Source: Bacteroidales bacterium (GTDB lineage Bacteria; Bacteroidota; Bacteroidia; Bacteroidales; F082). Taken from it: a DNA stretch of 45,751 nucleotides. The notes under the pieces were generated by a model. That model did no database searches. It was not told the DNA's origin and saw nothing but the letters and a program-made list of their open reading frames with translations. Position 1 is the first letter of the stretch; each line of letters begins with the position of its first letter. The stretch spans positions 1 to 45,751 of the forward strand of contig JAKSMU010000016.1 of NCBI GenBank assembly GCA_024400455.1, given 5' to 3'. Of this stretch, positions 1 to 9,550 are shown one piece after another. Both the position numbers and the translations under genes were made by a program.

Positions 1-57
1 ACAAAATCATTTTTCGATGTCTTGCAAACTTGGGTTTGCTCCACTTTGAGATTCCTG

Positions 58-220
58 CCGCAAGAAAATTAATGGGTAATTCGTGAATAATTAATGGTAA
101 TTCGTGCTTAAAAAACAAAGAAGGGCAACCCTTATTCAGGGTCGCCCTTCCATTTCGTTTTGCCGTATATGATTTGGTTCGGGACGGTAGAGACGTGACT
201 GTCACGTCTCTACGCAACCC
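58..220. repeat. Intergenic direct repeat, copy 1 (two hairpins)
   Basis: About 160 bp that recur, with scattered substitutions, at 9368-9533 in the same orientation. In order it holds an AT-rich part with the word TAATTCGTG repeated, a terminator-like stem (121-131 with 139-149), a linker, and a perfect 13-bp inverted repeat GTAGAGACGTGAC at 187-199 and 201-213 with one base between. It lies immediately after the stop of the giant adhesin gene. Nothing else is visible between position 1 and 233. Seen directly; function is inferred to be transcript termination or a REP-like element. Confidence 0.85.
121..149 (-). terminator. Terminator of the giant adhesin gene
   Basis: An 11-bp stem (121-131 pairing with 139-149, one mismatch) with a 7-nt loop. 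Read on the minus strand it is followed by a T-rich run (TTTGTTTTTT). It lies about 85 nt after the stop codon of the adhesin gene, so it fits a Rho-independent terminator. Confidence 0.6.
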
Positions 221-233
221 CAAATCATTTCAT

Positions 234-3200
234 TTATTTAACGACAGTAACACGCTGTGTGCTAACGCCGTTTTCAGTAGCGATGCGGACCATGTACACG
301 CCAGCGTTGAACTGAGCCATGTTGATATGGTATTCGCTGCCTTCAACTTCAGCATCATACACAACCTGACCGAGGACTGAAACCACAGTGATGCGGTTCA
401 TGTTCTGGGCCTGGATGGTGATGTTGCCGTTGGTCGGGTTAGGATACAGGGCGATTTCGCCGTTTTCTGCAACGCTCGTCACGAGAACGATGACGTAGTT
501 GTCAGCCGGGTTGGCTTCGCTTGCTGCAGGTTCTGATTCGCAGCCGTTGTCATACAAAGCGCGGACCTGGTAGTAGTACATGCCAACTGCCGTTGCATCG
601 TAGTATTCGTAGTAGTCCTGGCCGGCAACTGCGTTGACTGAACCGATGAGTTCGTAGCTGACGTTGTCTGCTGAACGGTAGACGTTGTACTTAACGATTT
701 CTGCACGGTTCATGAAGCTCTGGTCGGTTGGGATGCTCACCACAGTGCTGTGGCTGATTTCGCCACCGACATTGCCCTTGAATGGGTTGAGAGCGACAAC
801 TTCACCGCCCTTAGCCATGTTGGTCACATAGCCACGGATCATCCAGCCGTAGCCTGGCAGACCGGCTGCTGCGAGGTCTTGCCAGCTGTTGCCGTCGACG
901 CTGACCCAACGGTTGTTGGCGTCGCCTGTATCGTTGCAAGCGTCGGCAGGATAGCTTTCACCGCTCTGGTAGAAGGTGATCCACAGGTTCTCGCCATCGA
1001 GTGGCAGAGCTGCGCTGAGGGTGAATTCGTCGAAGTCGTTGTTGCCTGAGAAGGTAACGTTCTGGCTGTGGACGAGGGTTGCAGGAGCATTGTTGCCGCC
1101 GTAGTAGACGTTCAGCGTAGCTGTGCATGGATAGCTGCTGCAAACGGCAACCTGAGTCAGGCTGCAGCCTGCGTATGGAGTCAGAGCGCTAGCCGGGAAC
1201 ATGCTGCCCCAATAGAGGGTGCCGCCAGCACCGACTGATGTAGCGTAGGTGCCATCATCGTAGTACAGCCATTCAGCGATAGGTTCGGCCTGTTCGCCCC
1301 ATGAAATGAGAGCGCCGAAGTCGCTAGCATTGTTCCAGACATATTCGCCACGGATAGGATCGCCAGCTTCGCAAACGATAACAGGAGGGATTTCGTCGCT
1401 GCAGACTGGGCAGCCCATTGACCAACCATAGTTGTGGTCAGGCAGAGTCTGTTCACCAGGATAGATTGGACGGACACAGTAGACGTGATCGCCAAATTCA
1501 CCTTCGTGAGTGTATTCGCGGACGGTTGGGCCAACGATATCAAGGTATTCGCCATCGAGAGTGATGAGGAAGCCGATGATTTCAACGTCAGGCATGATGC
1601 CGCAGTCGGTGGTACCGCTACCGGCAACCTTGCTGAAGTTGATGTTGCAAGGATCATTCGAATAGTTGGTGATGACCAAGATGTAGTATTCACCAGTCTG
1701 AGCTGAAGCAGGGATCATGCAGTGTTCGGTTGGCTGTGCTGAATAGCTGCAGCTCACAACCTTATCAGAAGTCAAGCCATTCGGGCAAGGAGTGGTTGGA
1801 TCATCAAATGGACCCCAGCAGCAGAAGTCGATGTCTTCGCCAGGAGTGCTGTACATGTAGATGTCCATATCACCAGGAGTGCCTATTCTCATGTAGTACC
1901 AAGCTGGGTTAGGTGTGGTGTACAAGCAGTCATAGTCAGGACCTGTTTCACCGTTACCAGCGTTGACGCCAGCTGGGAATTCGTACATACCGTTATCAGT
2001 GCAGAATGGGGCAGCGAGTTCGCAGAGGTTGTTTTCACGTGATGCGATGTAGAGATCCATCATCAGTGAGTTAGCGAATGATGAAGGCAGAGCAGCCTTG
2101 TATTCGCGAGCAACGTCAGCGGCCTGAACCTTATCCATCATACGGAACTGATTGTCGGCCTGGAACATGAAGTCGTTGATGGTTTCTTCGAGATCCATGT
2201 CTTCGTAACCAGCAGCAGCTGAGATCATGAACATACCGTCAGCTTCGCCATTGACGACGTCGAAACGAACGTCATTGTTGAGGTTGTAAAGGACATAAAC
2301 ACGTTCGTCGAAGTTAGCGACGTCGGTGATGTTGAGAGCGTAAGCATTGCCTGCCATGCCGCTTTCGAATGCGGTAGCACCCTTAGCGCCAGCAGAGAGT
2401 TCAATGTCGTCAACACACATGATGTACTGGTCGTAGCAGTTGAAGTGACGGATGGCAATGTACTTCTGGCCTGCGTATGCGCTCAGGTCGACGGTGTAGT
2501 TGTACCAGTTGCCGAGTCTGAGGCCTTCGCCATCGCGTGATGCGCGGTCGCCTGCCTTATAGTTACCCTTGGCGGTCAGTGTCCATTCGTTGACCATTGT
2601 CCAGTCGCTTGTACCGTTGTCTGATACGAACACGCCGAAGTGGTCGGCAGGATAGCTGGCGTCGGTGGCTGCTGCCCAGAAGCTGAACGTTGAGCCGTTG
2701 GTAAGGGTCACCTGTGGTGAAACGAGGTATTCGTCAGGGTTGGCTGCGCCGAAGCCGTTGACGTAGGAACCGCTGCAGATGGCGTTGGTGCCGTTGCGGT
2801 ACCAGTCGAGGGTCAGGCTTGAATAGTAGGTCCATGTCGTAGGAACGTCGCTGGTCAGGCACCATGTGAGGCCGTCGTTGTTGCCGTCGATGACGGTCCA
2901 GCCTGCCGGCAGGCCGCCTTCGAAGTCAACGCTGAAGCTGTCGCCTTCGCCTGGCACTGGAGGAACAGGACCTACTGGATCGTATGGGTTGAAACCGTGT
3001 TCGAATTCCCAAGCAATGTGGTTGCCTTCAGCGTGGACGTCAGCGTCGACGAAGTCGACTGGTCCCCAGTGGTCGCATGGTTCGTAGACCCATTCAACTG
3101 GTTCGCTCCAAGCGCTCATGCCTGTGCTGTACATGCAAGCGACCTTGCAGAGGTAGTGGTCACCTTCTACGAGAGGAGCCTGGTATGGATCGTTGGTATC

Positions 3201-6200
3201 CAACTGGCACATTGGGACAACGGTGTTGTGGTTGTAGATCGGCACGCCGTCGATTGAGGTGCAGAGGACCTTGTAGTATTCAAGATGACGTTCGCCACCG
3301 TTCTTAGCGCCAGCAGTCAATTGAACGTCGTCGATATAGAGTTCATAGTTGTCCATATCGGTGTGACGGAATGCAATGTAAACATTCTGACCAGCGTAAG
3401 CGCTGAGGTCGATACTGTGATTACGCCAGTTCATGTAGCGGTTTTCGTCGCGACGGACTGAAGCCTTTTCGTTAGAACCAGCCTTTGCAGTACCAGCCCA
3501 AACTTGTGTGAAGTCAGAAGCTGATGGATTGTCGGCTGTAGCAACACACACACTGAAGTAATCAGGATATGAGTCATTGCCATAGTCAGCCCAGAAGCTC
3601 AAGGTTGATCCAGCAGTGATTGTGTACTTTTGGTTGGTGACCAGGAAGTTGTCAGCATCGTACACGCTGTAGTCGCAGTCGGTGTAGGATTGAGAAATAG
3701 CGAAGCCATCGGTGCTGTTATGACCCCAACCTGTGTAGTCGTAGCAAGAGTAGGTCATGCTCTGTGAGCTGTGATACCAATTCTGGCCGTCACCGTCAGC
3801 GTCAATCATAGTCCAGTTGCCAAGACCATTTTCGAAGTCATCAGTGAATTCGGTATCGCCACCAGGTGTTGGACCTGGGTTAGGACCAGGCAGATTGCCG
3901 TCCCACATAGCCCAACCGGTGCGTGAAACGTAGATGTTACCAACACCGTAGAGGATTTCGGTCATGACATAACGGAGATGTGTTTCGTCCCAAATGCTGA
4001 CAGTGTCATAGATTGGTTCGTAAGCATCGCCGAAGGTAACGCTGACTGCATAGTCGCCGCGACGGAAGGTATCCCAAGCATAGTAGCCGCTTTCATCGAG
4101 AGTGACAGGATCAACAGGATACATTTCACGTTCAGCTTCGTTGAGGTTGGTGAGGGTAACGACAACGCCTTCTGGGCTGTCGGCGCTGTTCAGCAGAACA
4201 GTAACGTCGACTGGATTGACGAACATGTCCTTATCCAGGCAGTTAGACCAAACGATTTCTGATTCGTGGAGGCCGTCTTGTGAGCCACCGCCAGGAGTGA
4301 TGTCCATTTGGATGTTGGTTCTATCCGTTTTTCCGTATTTGCTGCCACCAAATGAACCCAGGTTGTATGGATCAGGGTTAGAGCTATCGCTGTGGAACGA
4401 AACAAGAGTATAGTCGGTCGTTGGAGTGCAGTAGAAGTAGCGTGTGCTGTAGCCTGAAGTGAATTCATGCATACCAATCATCAGGTTGCTGGTGCCGTCA
4501 TATTGGAATGGAGTATCCAATGTGATGGTTGTCCAGCCGCCGTTGAAGGTAACCATGCCACTGTAAACCATGTCGCCTGCTGTGACAGGTTCATATTCAG
4601 TTCCATCTGAAGCAAATGCACTTCTCGAAACGTTCTTCATGAACACCTCGACTGAGTTGGTCTGAGCGGTATAAGCTGGATCCATGTTGAAGCTGATAGA
4701 ATTGATTGTACCAGCCATGCCGATTTCAGCAGCAGTGTAGATCTGTTCAACGAATGAGTAGCCCCACAAGCTGTTGAATGGGCCATAATAGGTTGTTCCA
4801 GTGCCATCGCCGATTTCAACAACCTGACGGCCAACTGTAGGTTCAACCCATGTGATTTCGCTTTCGCGGTTGCCTGCATAAACGCAGCTGACGCCCCACT
4901 TGTAGACGCCTGGAGCTGCATCTGGCCATGACACGTCGACGTAAGCAGTGTCAACAACTTCGCTGACCAACTGGATGGTGTTGTCAGGAATGATGTATGG
5001 ACCATCGTTGTAGCAGTTGGTGCGGTAAACGCGATAGAACTGGAAACTACGGTCGTTGCGGAGCGACTTGCCAGCTTCGCCGATGGTGATGTCATCAACA
5101 TCGAGATAGAACTGGTCGCTGCAGTTGAAGTGACGGATAGCCACATAACCCATGCCGCTGTAAGCGCTCAGGTCGACAGTATATTCGTACCATTCGCCCT
5201 GGTCACGGCCGCTACGGTTACCTCTGCCGGCAGGTGCGCTGACGCTCTTAGCAGACATTGTCCATTCCTGGATGGTGGTGAAGTCAGCAGCATTGGTGTT
5301 GCCGGTGGTGGAAACTGCCAGACCGAAGTGTTCGGCTGCATAACTTGCATCCTGTGCGCAAGCATAGAATCTCACCTGACCGCCAAGCTGCACCTGAGGT
5401 GAAACGAGGTAGTTGTCAGGATAAACAATGCCATAGCTGTTGTCGTAGCTCTGTGAGAACACGAAGTCAGCAGAGCCATTGTGACCGACGGCACCGGTCA
5501 TCAGTGAGCTGGCAACCATAAAGTTACGGCCATCGCCATCAGCATCGATGGTGGTCCAACCTTGCATTGTACCATCGTCGAAGGTATAGGTATCGCCTGG
5601 GACAGGAGGTTCTGGATCGTGGATGAAGTCGATGTAGTCGATGAAGAAGCGGTCTTCACCTGAGTTGACTGAGCTGTCCTTGGTGTATTCCCACTTGAAG
5701 TTGTGGACACCAGCGGTAATAGCAACTTCCTTGATACCCCAGCCGCTTGTGCCTGTGAAGGTAGCGACCTGAGCACCGTCGATATAGAAGTAAGCGTTAT
5801 CCCAGCTGCTTTCGCAAGAGATTCTCTTGTAGAAGCTCATCAAACCATCGCGAGGGATTTCAACGGTCACATCGATTGATGAGGTTGAAGAAGCCACGTT
5901 GTAGTTGGTTGACTGCATGCAGTATGCGCCTTCGTATGGGTTGTTGGTGGTGATTTCAAATGGATACTGAGCAGGAATGTTCCATTCGAACTGTGAGAAA
6001 TCGCCAGTTTCGAAGTCTTCAATCAGACCAGCCTGGAGAGAGTTGCTCCAGTAAACTTCAACGTATGGGCTATCTGGGTCTTCTGCATCCGGATAGTATT
6101 CAGCCCAAACCTGAGCGACAGGAGCGTAGACTTCGTTCATGATGTAGTTGATTTCTTCAGTAACTTCACCATAAATGATAGTGAATGGGTTTTCAGCATA

Positions 6201-8849
6201 TTCAACATCCTGATAGCCTTCGCATGAAGCGACGCCTTCGTATTCGCCAGCCAGCATGATGCCGTGATAGTGACCATCGGTGCCAGTGGTGAAGGTGTAG
6301 CTTTGAGGACGACCAGCTTCATCGGTACCAGTCACGGTAACGGTAGCGCCAGCGATGCCGGTGATGCCATCTTGTTCGTAAACATAACCATCGACTTCGC
6401 CTTCGCCGGTGAAGTAGATAGTAACCATATTGCTCGGTCCTGATTCGCCTTCGTCATAGACAGCTGTGACATAGAAAGTGTAACCACCCATGTTGTAGGC
6501 CAAGCCTTCAACATCGAATGTGGTAGTCGTGCTGTTTATTGGTGTGCTGCCAATGAGTTCGTCGTTCATGTAAATGTTGTAGTAGCGGATGGTGCGGTCA
6601 ATAGCAGCGGTCCAAGCCAAGTTAACAGTTTCACCTTCGTAGAGGTTAGGTGTATTAGCGTTGGTAGCGTGCAGGTTGGTAGGAACGTTGAAGTGGGTTG
6701 TGAATCCCCAAACTGGGCTTTGGATGCCTTGTGGGCAACCATCGTTGCGTTCTTCAACCATCCAGAAGTAGTTGGTGTTGTTGTAAAGGTCGCGGACAGT
6801 GTAGCTTTCAGCGAGGTCGCGTGTCCAGTCAACGAGGACTTCCGTGCAGTAGTAGTCGGAGCCGAAGCGGAGACGATATTCTGTAGCGTATTCGCTGAGG
6901 TGCCATTTCAGTTCAACGGCAGCTGGGTCGAGGCCGTCTTCGTCATCCAATGGAGCGACGAGGTTGGCTTCTGCTGTCATTTCTTCTGGGCAAGGCAGTG
7001 TTTCAGCGTTGATTTCAACGGTGAATTCATCGCTTGTAGCGGAAGCAACCAGATAGTAAGTGCCTGGGAGCATGGTCAAGTTCTCGATGCTAGCGGTAAC
7101 GTCGCGGTTTGCATTGCGGCCAGCGTAATCAAAGGTAACCTTTGGCAGGTAGCTGCTGATATTAGTATCGCCAGTTGTACGGTAACGGTAGATAATGCCG
7201 TTTGTAACAGGTTCACTGTAGAAATTACAAGTTGTGTAAGCAGCGCTTTGGATGTTCTCAAAACCAATCAGCAGGTTGCCACCATTATATGTATAAGGTG
7301 TGCTGAAGTTTATGATCATCTGGTTATCAATCACGCTCACCGGACCTTCCCATATAACCTGACCTTGTGTATAGGCAAATTCGGTTGTCGTGGTGTAAGG
7401 AACTTCCATGATGTAACCCTTCCAAGTAGCGGTGAGGTTAGAAGCGTTACTGACTGATGAGAGGTAGAATGTCATGCTGTTGATAGTGCCACCGTTCATA
7501 GCTGCCAATTCAGCAGCTGGGTAAATGCACTGTGAAGCGGCGCCAAGTTCATCACCGTAGAGGGTGAAAACAGGGCTATAGTACTGAGTGGCAGTTGCAC
7601 CTTCGTAAAGAGTGAGTGAAGCAGCTCCACCACCACCATTACCAATCTGTGGGCCAGTGTAGTTGTTCTGGATGTCTGGGCCAGCGAAGCCATAAACGCT
7701 TTCGTAGAAGTCTTCGGTGTAGACGGCAATCTTACCATTTTCACCATCAACGCTAGCATTGAGGAGCTGATCTTCGGTGAAAGTGAGTTTCCAAACTGCG
7801 TCAGGACCATCTTCTACGCTTGTAGGAGGCAGCAGATAGTTGTCGTACAACGGAACTCTGCCTGCGTTAAGGGTTTCGGTGTAAGGGAAGCTGTTGACCA
7901 CGCGAGCCATTTCGAACACGTCTGGGCAAACAGGAGTGTAAGCCGTAGCCATAATGTCGAACAAAGCGACGGTACGGCTCTGGTAGTCAACAACCAGACG
8001 GCCATTGATTTCACCTTCGCCAGTAGTCCAACCGAAGTTGATGTCAACTGATTCGTTTCTGTCAAGAGCGAATGGGATTTCCATTGACTCTGGAACGAAG
8101 TAACTGTTGTTGACGTCAATGCCATAGATGCTGGTAGCTGCACCTTCGTTGGTGAGGGTGACAACCATTGGACGCATCCAGCATTCGTTTGGACGATAAC
8201 CGAAATCAGCCGGGTCTGGAGCCACTGTAAGTGGGCATGTCTGACCGCCTTGACCACCACCTGCGTAGGTGAAAGTGGTCTTTGGCAGGAAGTTGCGCTG
8301 ATTAACCGAAACATTTGCGAGACTGCTGGCATTATAGCCACTAATAGAAGCGCCGTCCACTGTTTCGCCCAAAAAGTAAATGAACTTGTAACCAAGGTCA
8401 TTCACATTTTCAACGCCAAGCAGCAGGTTACCGCCGTTGTAGGTGTAAGGCGTGCTGAAGGTAATGGTGCATTCACCACCATTGCCAGCAGAAACAAACG
8501 ACAATGTTCCCGAGTAAACCATAGTGCAGTTGGCCGTCGGAACGTAGGCCGAAATGCTGGTGTAATCCACTTCCGTGAGATACACGTTAGCGGTGGACAC
8601 CGTAGTGTACGGAATGTTGCTTGAAGTGCAGTACAACTTGATGGACTCAATTGTACCGCCATTCATTGCAGCGAGTTCAGCAGCGGGATACACGCTCTGA
8701 GCCCTCGTGAAATCATCAAAATAGCTAACGTACGCAGGTACGTTGCTATTTTGAGTCGTGCCGTCATGGACGGTCAACTCATTGGCCCTAACCAAGCCTG
8801 TGAAGGCGAGGATAAGACCCATCATCAAAGAAAAAATTCCTTTTTTCAT
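234..8849 (-). CDS. Giant HagA-like secreted adhesin with T9SS sorting domain
   Basis: A 2871-residue secreted protein, starting with a clear signal peptide (MKKGIFSLMMGLILAFTGLVRA) and ending in a type A T9SS sorting domain (YPNPTNG near residue 2800, ending in TQRVTVVK). Between them lie about four copies of a module containing YPAAELAAMNGG or a variant (near residues 54-196, 440-577, 1372-1513 and 2551-2634), a fibronectin III-like stretch (~720-800), a carboxypeptidase-regulatory-like domain (~816-885), a MAM/choice-of-anchor-like domain (~940-1075), and three cleaved-adhesin (choice-of-anchor J) domains with WTxIDxxxDG and VDDI/IDDV signatures (~1084-1257, 1663-1850, 1970-2157). Cleaved-adhesin domains are those of Porphyromonas gingivalis HagA and gingipains. 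Likely a surface adhesin binding host or plant polymers; the ligand cannot be told. The start ATG is well placed before the signal peptide. No frameshift is seen. Confidence 0.92.
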   Translation of the reverse strand: MKKGIFSLMMGLILAFTGLVRANELTVHDGTTQNSNVPAYVSYFDDFTRAQSVYPAAELAAMNGGTIESIKLYCTSSNIPYTTVSTANVYLTEVDYTSISAYVPTANCTMVYSGTLSFVSAGNGGECTITFSTPYTYNGGNLLLGVENVNDLGYKFIYFLGETVDGASISGYNASSLANVSVNQRNFLPKTTFTYAGGGQGGQTCPLTVAPDPADFGYRPNECWMRPMVVTLTNEGAATSIYGIDVNNSYFVPESMEIPFALDRNESVDINFGWTTGEGEINGRLVVDYQSRTVALFDIMATAYTPVCPDVFEMARVVNSFPYTETLNAGRVPLYDNYLLPPTSVEDGPDAVWKLTFTEDQLLNASVDGENGKIAVYTEDFYESVYGFAGPDIQNNYTGPQIGNGGGGAASLTLYEGATATQYYSPVFTLYGDELGAASQCIYPAAELAAMNGGTINSMTFYLSSVSNASNLTATWKGYIMEVPYTTTTEFAYTQGQVIWEGPVSVIDNQMIINFSTPYTYNGGNLLIGFENIQSAAYTTCNFYSEPVTNGIIYRYRTTGDTNISSYLPKVTFDYAGRNANRDVTASIENLTMLPGTYYLVASATSDEFTVEINAETLPCPEEMTAEANLVAPLDDEDGLDPAAVELKWHLSEYATEYRLRFGSDYYCTEVLVDWTRDLAESYTVRDLYNNTNYFWMVEERNDGCPQGIQSPVWGFTTHFNVPTNLHATNANTPNLYEGETVNLAWTAAIDRTIRYYNIYMNDELIGSTPINSTTTTFDVEGLAYNMGGYTFYVTAVYDEGESGPSNMVTIYFTGEGEVDGYVYEQDGITGIAGATVTVTGTDEAGRPQSYTFTTGTDGHYHGIMLAGEYEGVASCEGYQDVEYAENPFTIIYGEVTEEINYIMNEVYAPVAQVWAEYYPDAEDPDSPYVEVYWSNSLQAGLIEDFETGDFSQFEWNIPAQYPFEITTNNPYEGAYCMQSTNYNVASSTSSIDVTVEIPRDGLMSFYKRISCESSWDNAYFYIDGAQVATFTGTSGWGIKEVAITAGVHNFKWEYTKDSSVNSGEDRFFIDYIDFIHDPEPPVPGDTYTFDDGTMQGWTTIDADGDGRNFMVASSLMTGAVGHNGSADFVFSQSYDNSYGIVYPDNYLVSPQVQLGGQVRFYACAQDASYAAEHFGLAVSTTGNTNAADFTTIQEWTMSAKSVSAPAGRGNRSGRDQGEWYEYTVDLSAYSGMGYVAIRHFNCSDQFYLDVDDITIGEAGKSLRNDRSFQFYRVYRTNCYNDGPYIIPDNTIQLVSEVVDTAYVDVSWPDAAPGVYKWGVSCVYAGNRESEITWVEPTVGRQVVEIGDGTGTTYYGPFNSLWGYSFVEQIYTAAEIGMAGTINSISFNMDPAYTAQTNSVEVFMKNVSRSAFASDGTEYEPVTAGDMVYSGMVTFNGGWTTITLDTPFQYDGTSNLMIGMHEFTSGYSTRYFYCTPTTDYTLVSFHSDSSNPDPYNLGSFGGSKYGKTDRTNIQMDITPGGGSQDGLHESEIVWSNCLDKDMFVNPVDVTVLLNSADSPEGVVVTLTNLNEAEREMYPVDPVTLDESGYYAWDTFRRGDYAVSVTFGDAYEPIYDTVSIWDETHLRYVMTEILYGVGNIYVSRTGWAMWDGNLPGPNPGPTPGGDTEFTDDFENGLGNWTMIDADGDGQNWYHSSQSMTYSCYDYTGWGHNSTDGFAISQSYTDCDYSVYDADNFLVTNQKYTITAGSTLSFWADYGNDSYPDYFSVCVATADNPSASDFTQVWAGTAKAGSNEKASVRRDENRYMNWRNHSIDLSAYAGQNVYIAFRHTDMDNYELYIDDVQLTAGAKNGGERHLEYYKVLCTSIDGVPIYNHNTVVPMCQLDTNDPYQAPLVEGDHYLCKVACMYSTGMSAWSEPVEWVYEPCDHWGPVDFVDADVHAEGNHIAWEFEHGFNPYDPVGPVPPVPGEGDSFSVDFEGGLPAGWTVIDGNNDGLTWCLTSDVPTTWTYYSSLTLDWYRNGTNAICSGSYVNGFGAANPDEYLVSPQVTLTNGSTFSFWAAATDASYPADHFGVFVSDNGTSDWTMVNEWTLTAKGNYKAGDRASRDGEGLRLGNWYNYTVDLSAYAGQKYIAIRHFNCYDQYIMCVDDIELSAGAKGATAFESGMAGNAYALNITDVANFDERVYVLYNLNNDVRFDVVNGEADGMFMISAAAGYEDMDLEETINDFMFQADNQFRMMDKVQAADVAREYKAALPSSFANSLMMDLYIASRENNLCELAAPFCTDNGMYEFPAGVNAGNGETGPDYDCLYTTPNPAWYYMRIGTPGDMDIYMYSTPGEDIDFCCWGPFDDPTTPCPNGLTSDKVVSCSYSAQPTEHCMIPASAQTGEYYILVITNYSNDPCNINFSKVAGSGTTDCGIMPDVEIIGFLITLDGEYLDIVGPTVREYTHEGEFGDHVYCVRPIYPGEQTLPDHNYGWSMGCPVCSDEIPPVIVCEAGDPIRGEYVWNNASDFGALISWGEQAEPIAEWLYYDDGTYATSVGAGGTLYWGSMFPASALTPYAGCSLTQVAVCSSYPCTATLNVYYGGNNAPATLVHSQNVTFSGNNDFDEFTLSAALPLDGENLWITFYQSGESYPADACNDTGDANNRWVSVDGNSWQDLAAAGLPGYGWMIRGYVTNMAKGGEVVALNPFKGNVGGEISHSTVVSIPTDQSFMNRAEIVKYNVYRSADNVSYELIGSVNAVAGQDYYEYYDATAVGMYYYQVRALYDNGCESEPAASEANPADNYVIVLVTSVAENGEIALYPNPTNGNITIQAQNMNRITVVSVLGQVVYDAEVEGSEYHINMAQFNAGVYMVRIATENGVSTQRVTVVK

Positions 8850-9367
8850 AGTGATTTGAATTTGTTAATGAATAGGTTAATTAATTATTAAGTACTTAAT
8901 ATTGAAACCACAGCATGAAGCTGCGGAGGTCAATCTTAAATTGCTGTTTGGTTTTTTCACGACAACCGCAAGCTTTGCAAAAAGATGTAAAATAAAAAGA
9001 TGACATGAACAAAGGGTTTTGGCGAAAGTGTATTGTTGTGAAGCTACGGAACGGGGAGAACCGATAAATGACAATGCAACAGTGCTGAAAAGACAGCCTG
9101 CCGCGAGGTGATTTTGCTTCGTATAAATCCGACTTAAAGTCATTAAAAACAATGTATTTTTGTGCACAATACATCTATATGACTGCTAACTTCGGTTTTA
9201 CCCTTAGTCGGAAATGCAATTTTTTTTGTTTAAAACCGCAAATTTCGCTGATTGCACTGATTTATAATGATTTAAAAAACACAAATTGTCGCAAATTAAC
9301 ACAAAAAATAATCGGCCAGCTATAATTATCGAATCGCCTGTGAAAAATTGCGTTAATAAAAAAAGCG
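8850..9367. other. Long AT-rich leader/intergenic region, no convincing gene
   Basis: This 518-bp gap precedes the giant adhesin gene. It holds a perfect 14-bp palindrome ATTAAGTACTTAAT (8887-8900), and a small stem (8908-8914 with 8920-8926, pairing better as RNA on the minus strand because one pair is G-U). Farther away it carries AT-rich sequence with several CAAATT words. Short open frames at 8877-9174 have no recognisable family, no start signal and a biased composition, so I treat them as chance. I found no good TAnnTTTG box for the adhesin gene. Confidence 0.5.
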
Positions 9368-9533
9368 GAAGCAAGGTAAATTAATGGGTAATTCGCGAAT
9401 AATTGGTGGCAATTCGTGTTTGAAAAAACGAAGAAGGGCGGCCCTGATTGGGGTCGCCCTTCCGTTTCGTTTGTCGTATGAATTTGGTTTGGGTTGGTAG
9501 AGACGCGACATGTCACGTCTCTACGGACGACCC
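9368..9533. repeat. Intergenic direct repeat, copy 2 (two hairpins)
   Basis: Second copy of the repeat at 58-220, same orientation, 9.3 kb away and just after the tyrS stop. The stem at 9433-9444/9451-9462 keeps pairing despite base changes (G-T where the other copy has A-C), and the GTAGAGACG palindrome (9497-9509/9512-9524) has one change and a two-base centre. The overall order and spacing are the same as in copy 1. Confidence 0.85.
9433..9462 (-). terminator. Terminator of tyrS
   Basis: A 12-bp stem (9433-9444 with 9451-9462, one G-T pair) and a 6-nt loop. Read on the minus strand it is followed by TTCGTTTTTTC. It lies about 90 nt after the tyrS stop. Confidence 0.6.
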
Positions 9534-9550
9534 AAACAGATTTCAATCCG

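Noticed and set aside
6669..7457. 262-codon plus-strand open frame inside the giant adhesin gene
   Set aside because: It is fully antisense to a well-supported coding region, has no family resemblance, and its composition is that of a reversed codon pattern.
8877..9174. Two overlapping short minus-strand frames before the adhesin gene
   Set aside because: No recognisable family, no promoter box or ribosome site, biased composition; treated as chance frames in the leader.
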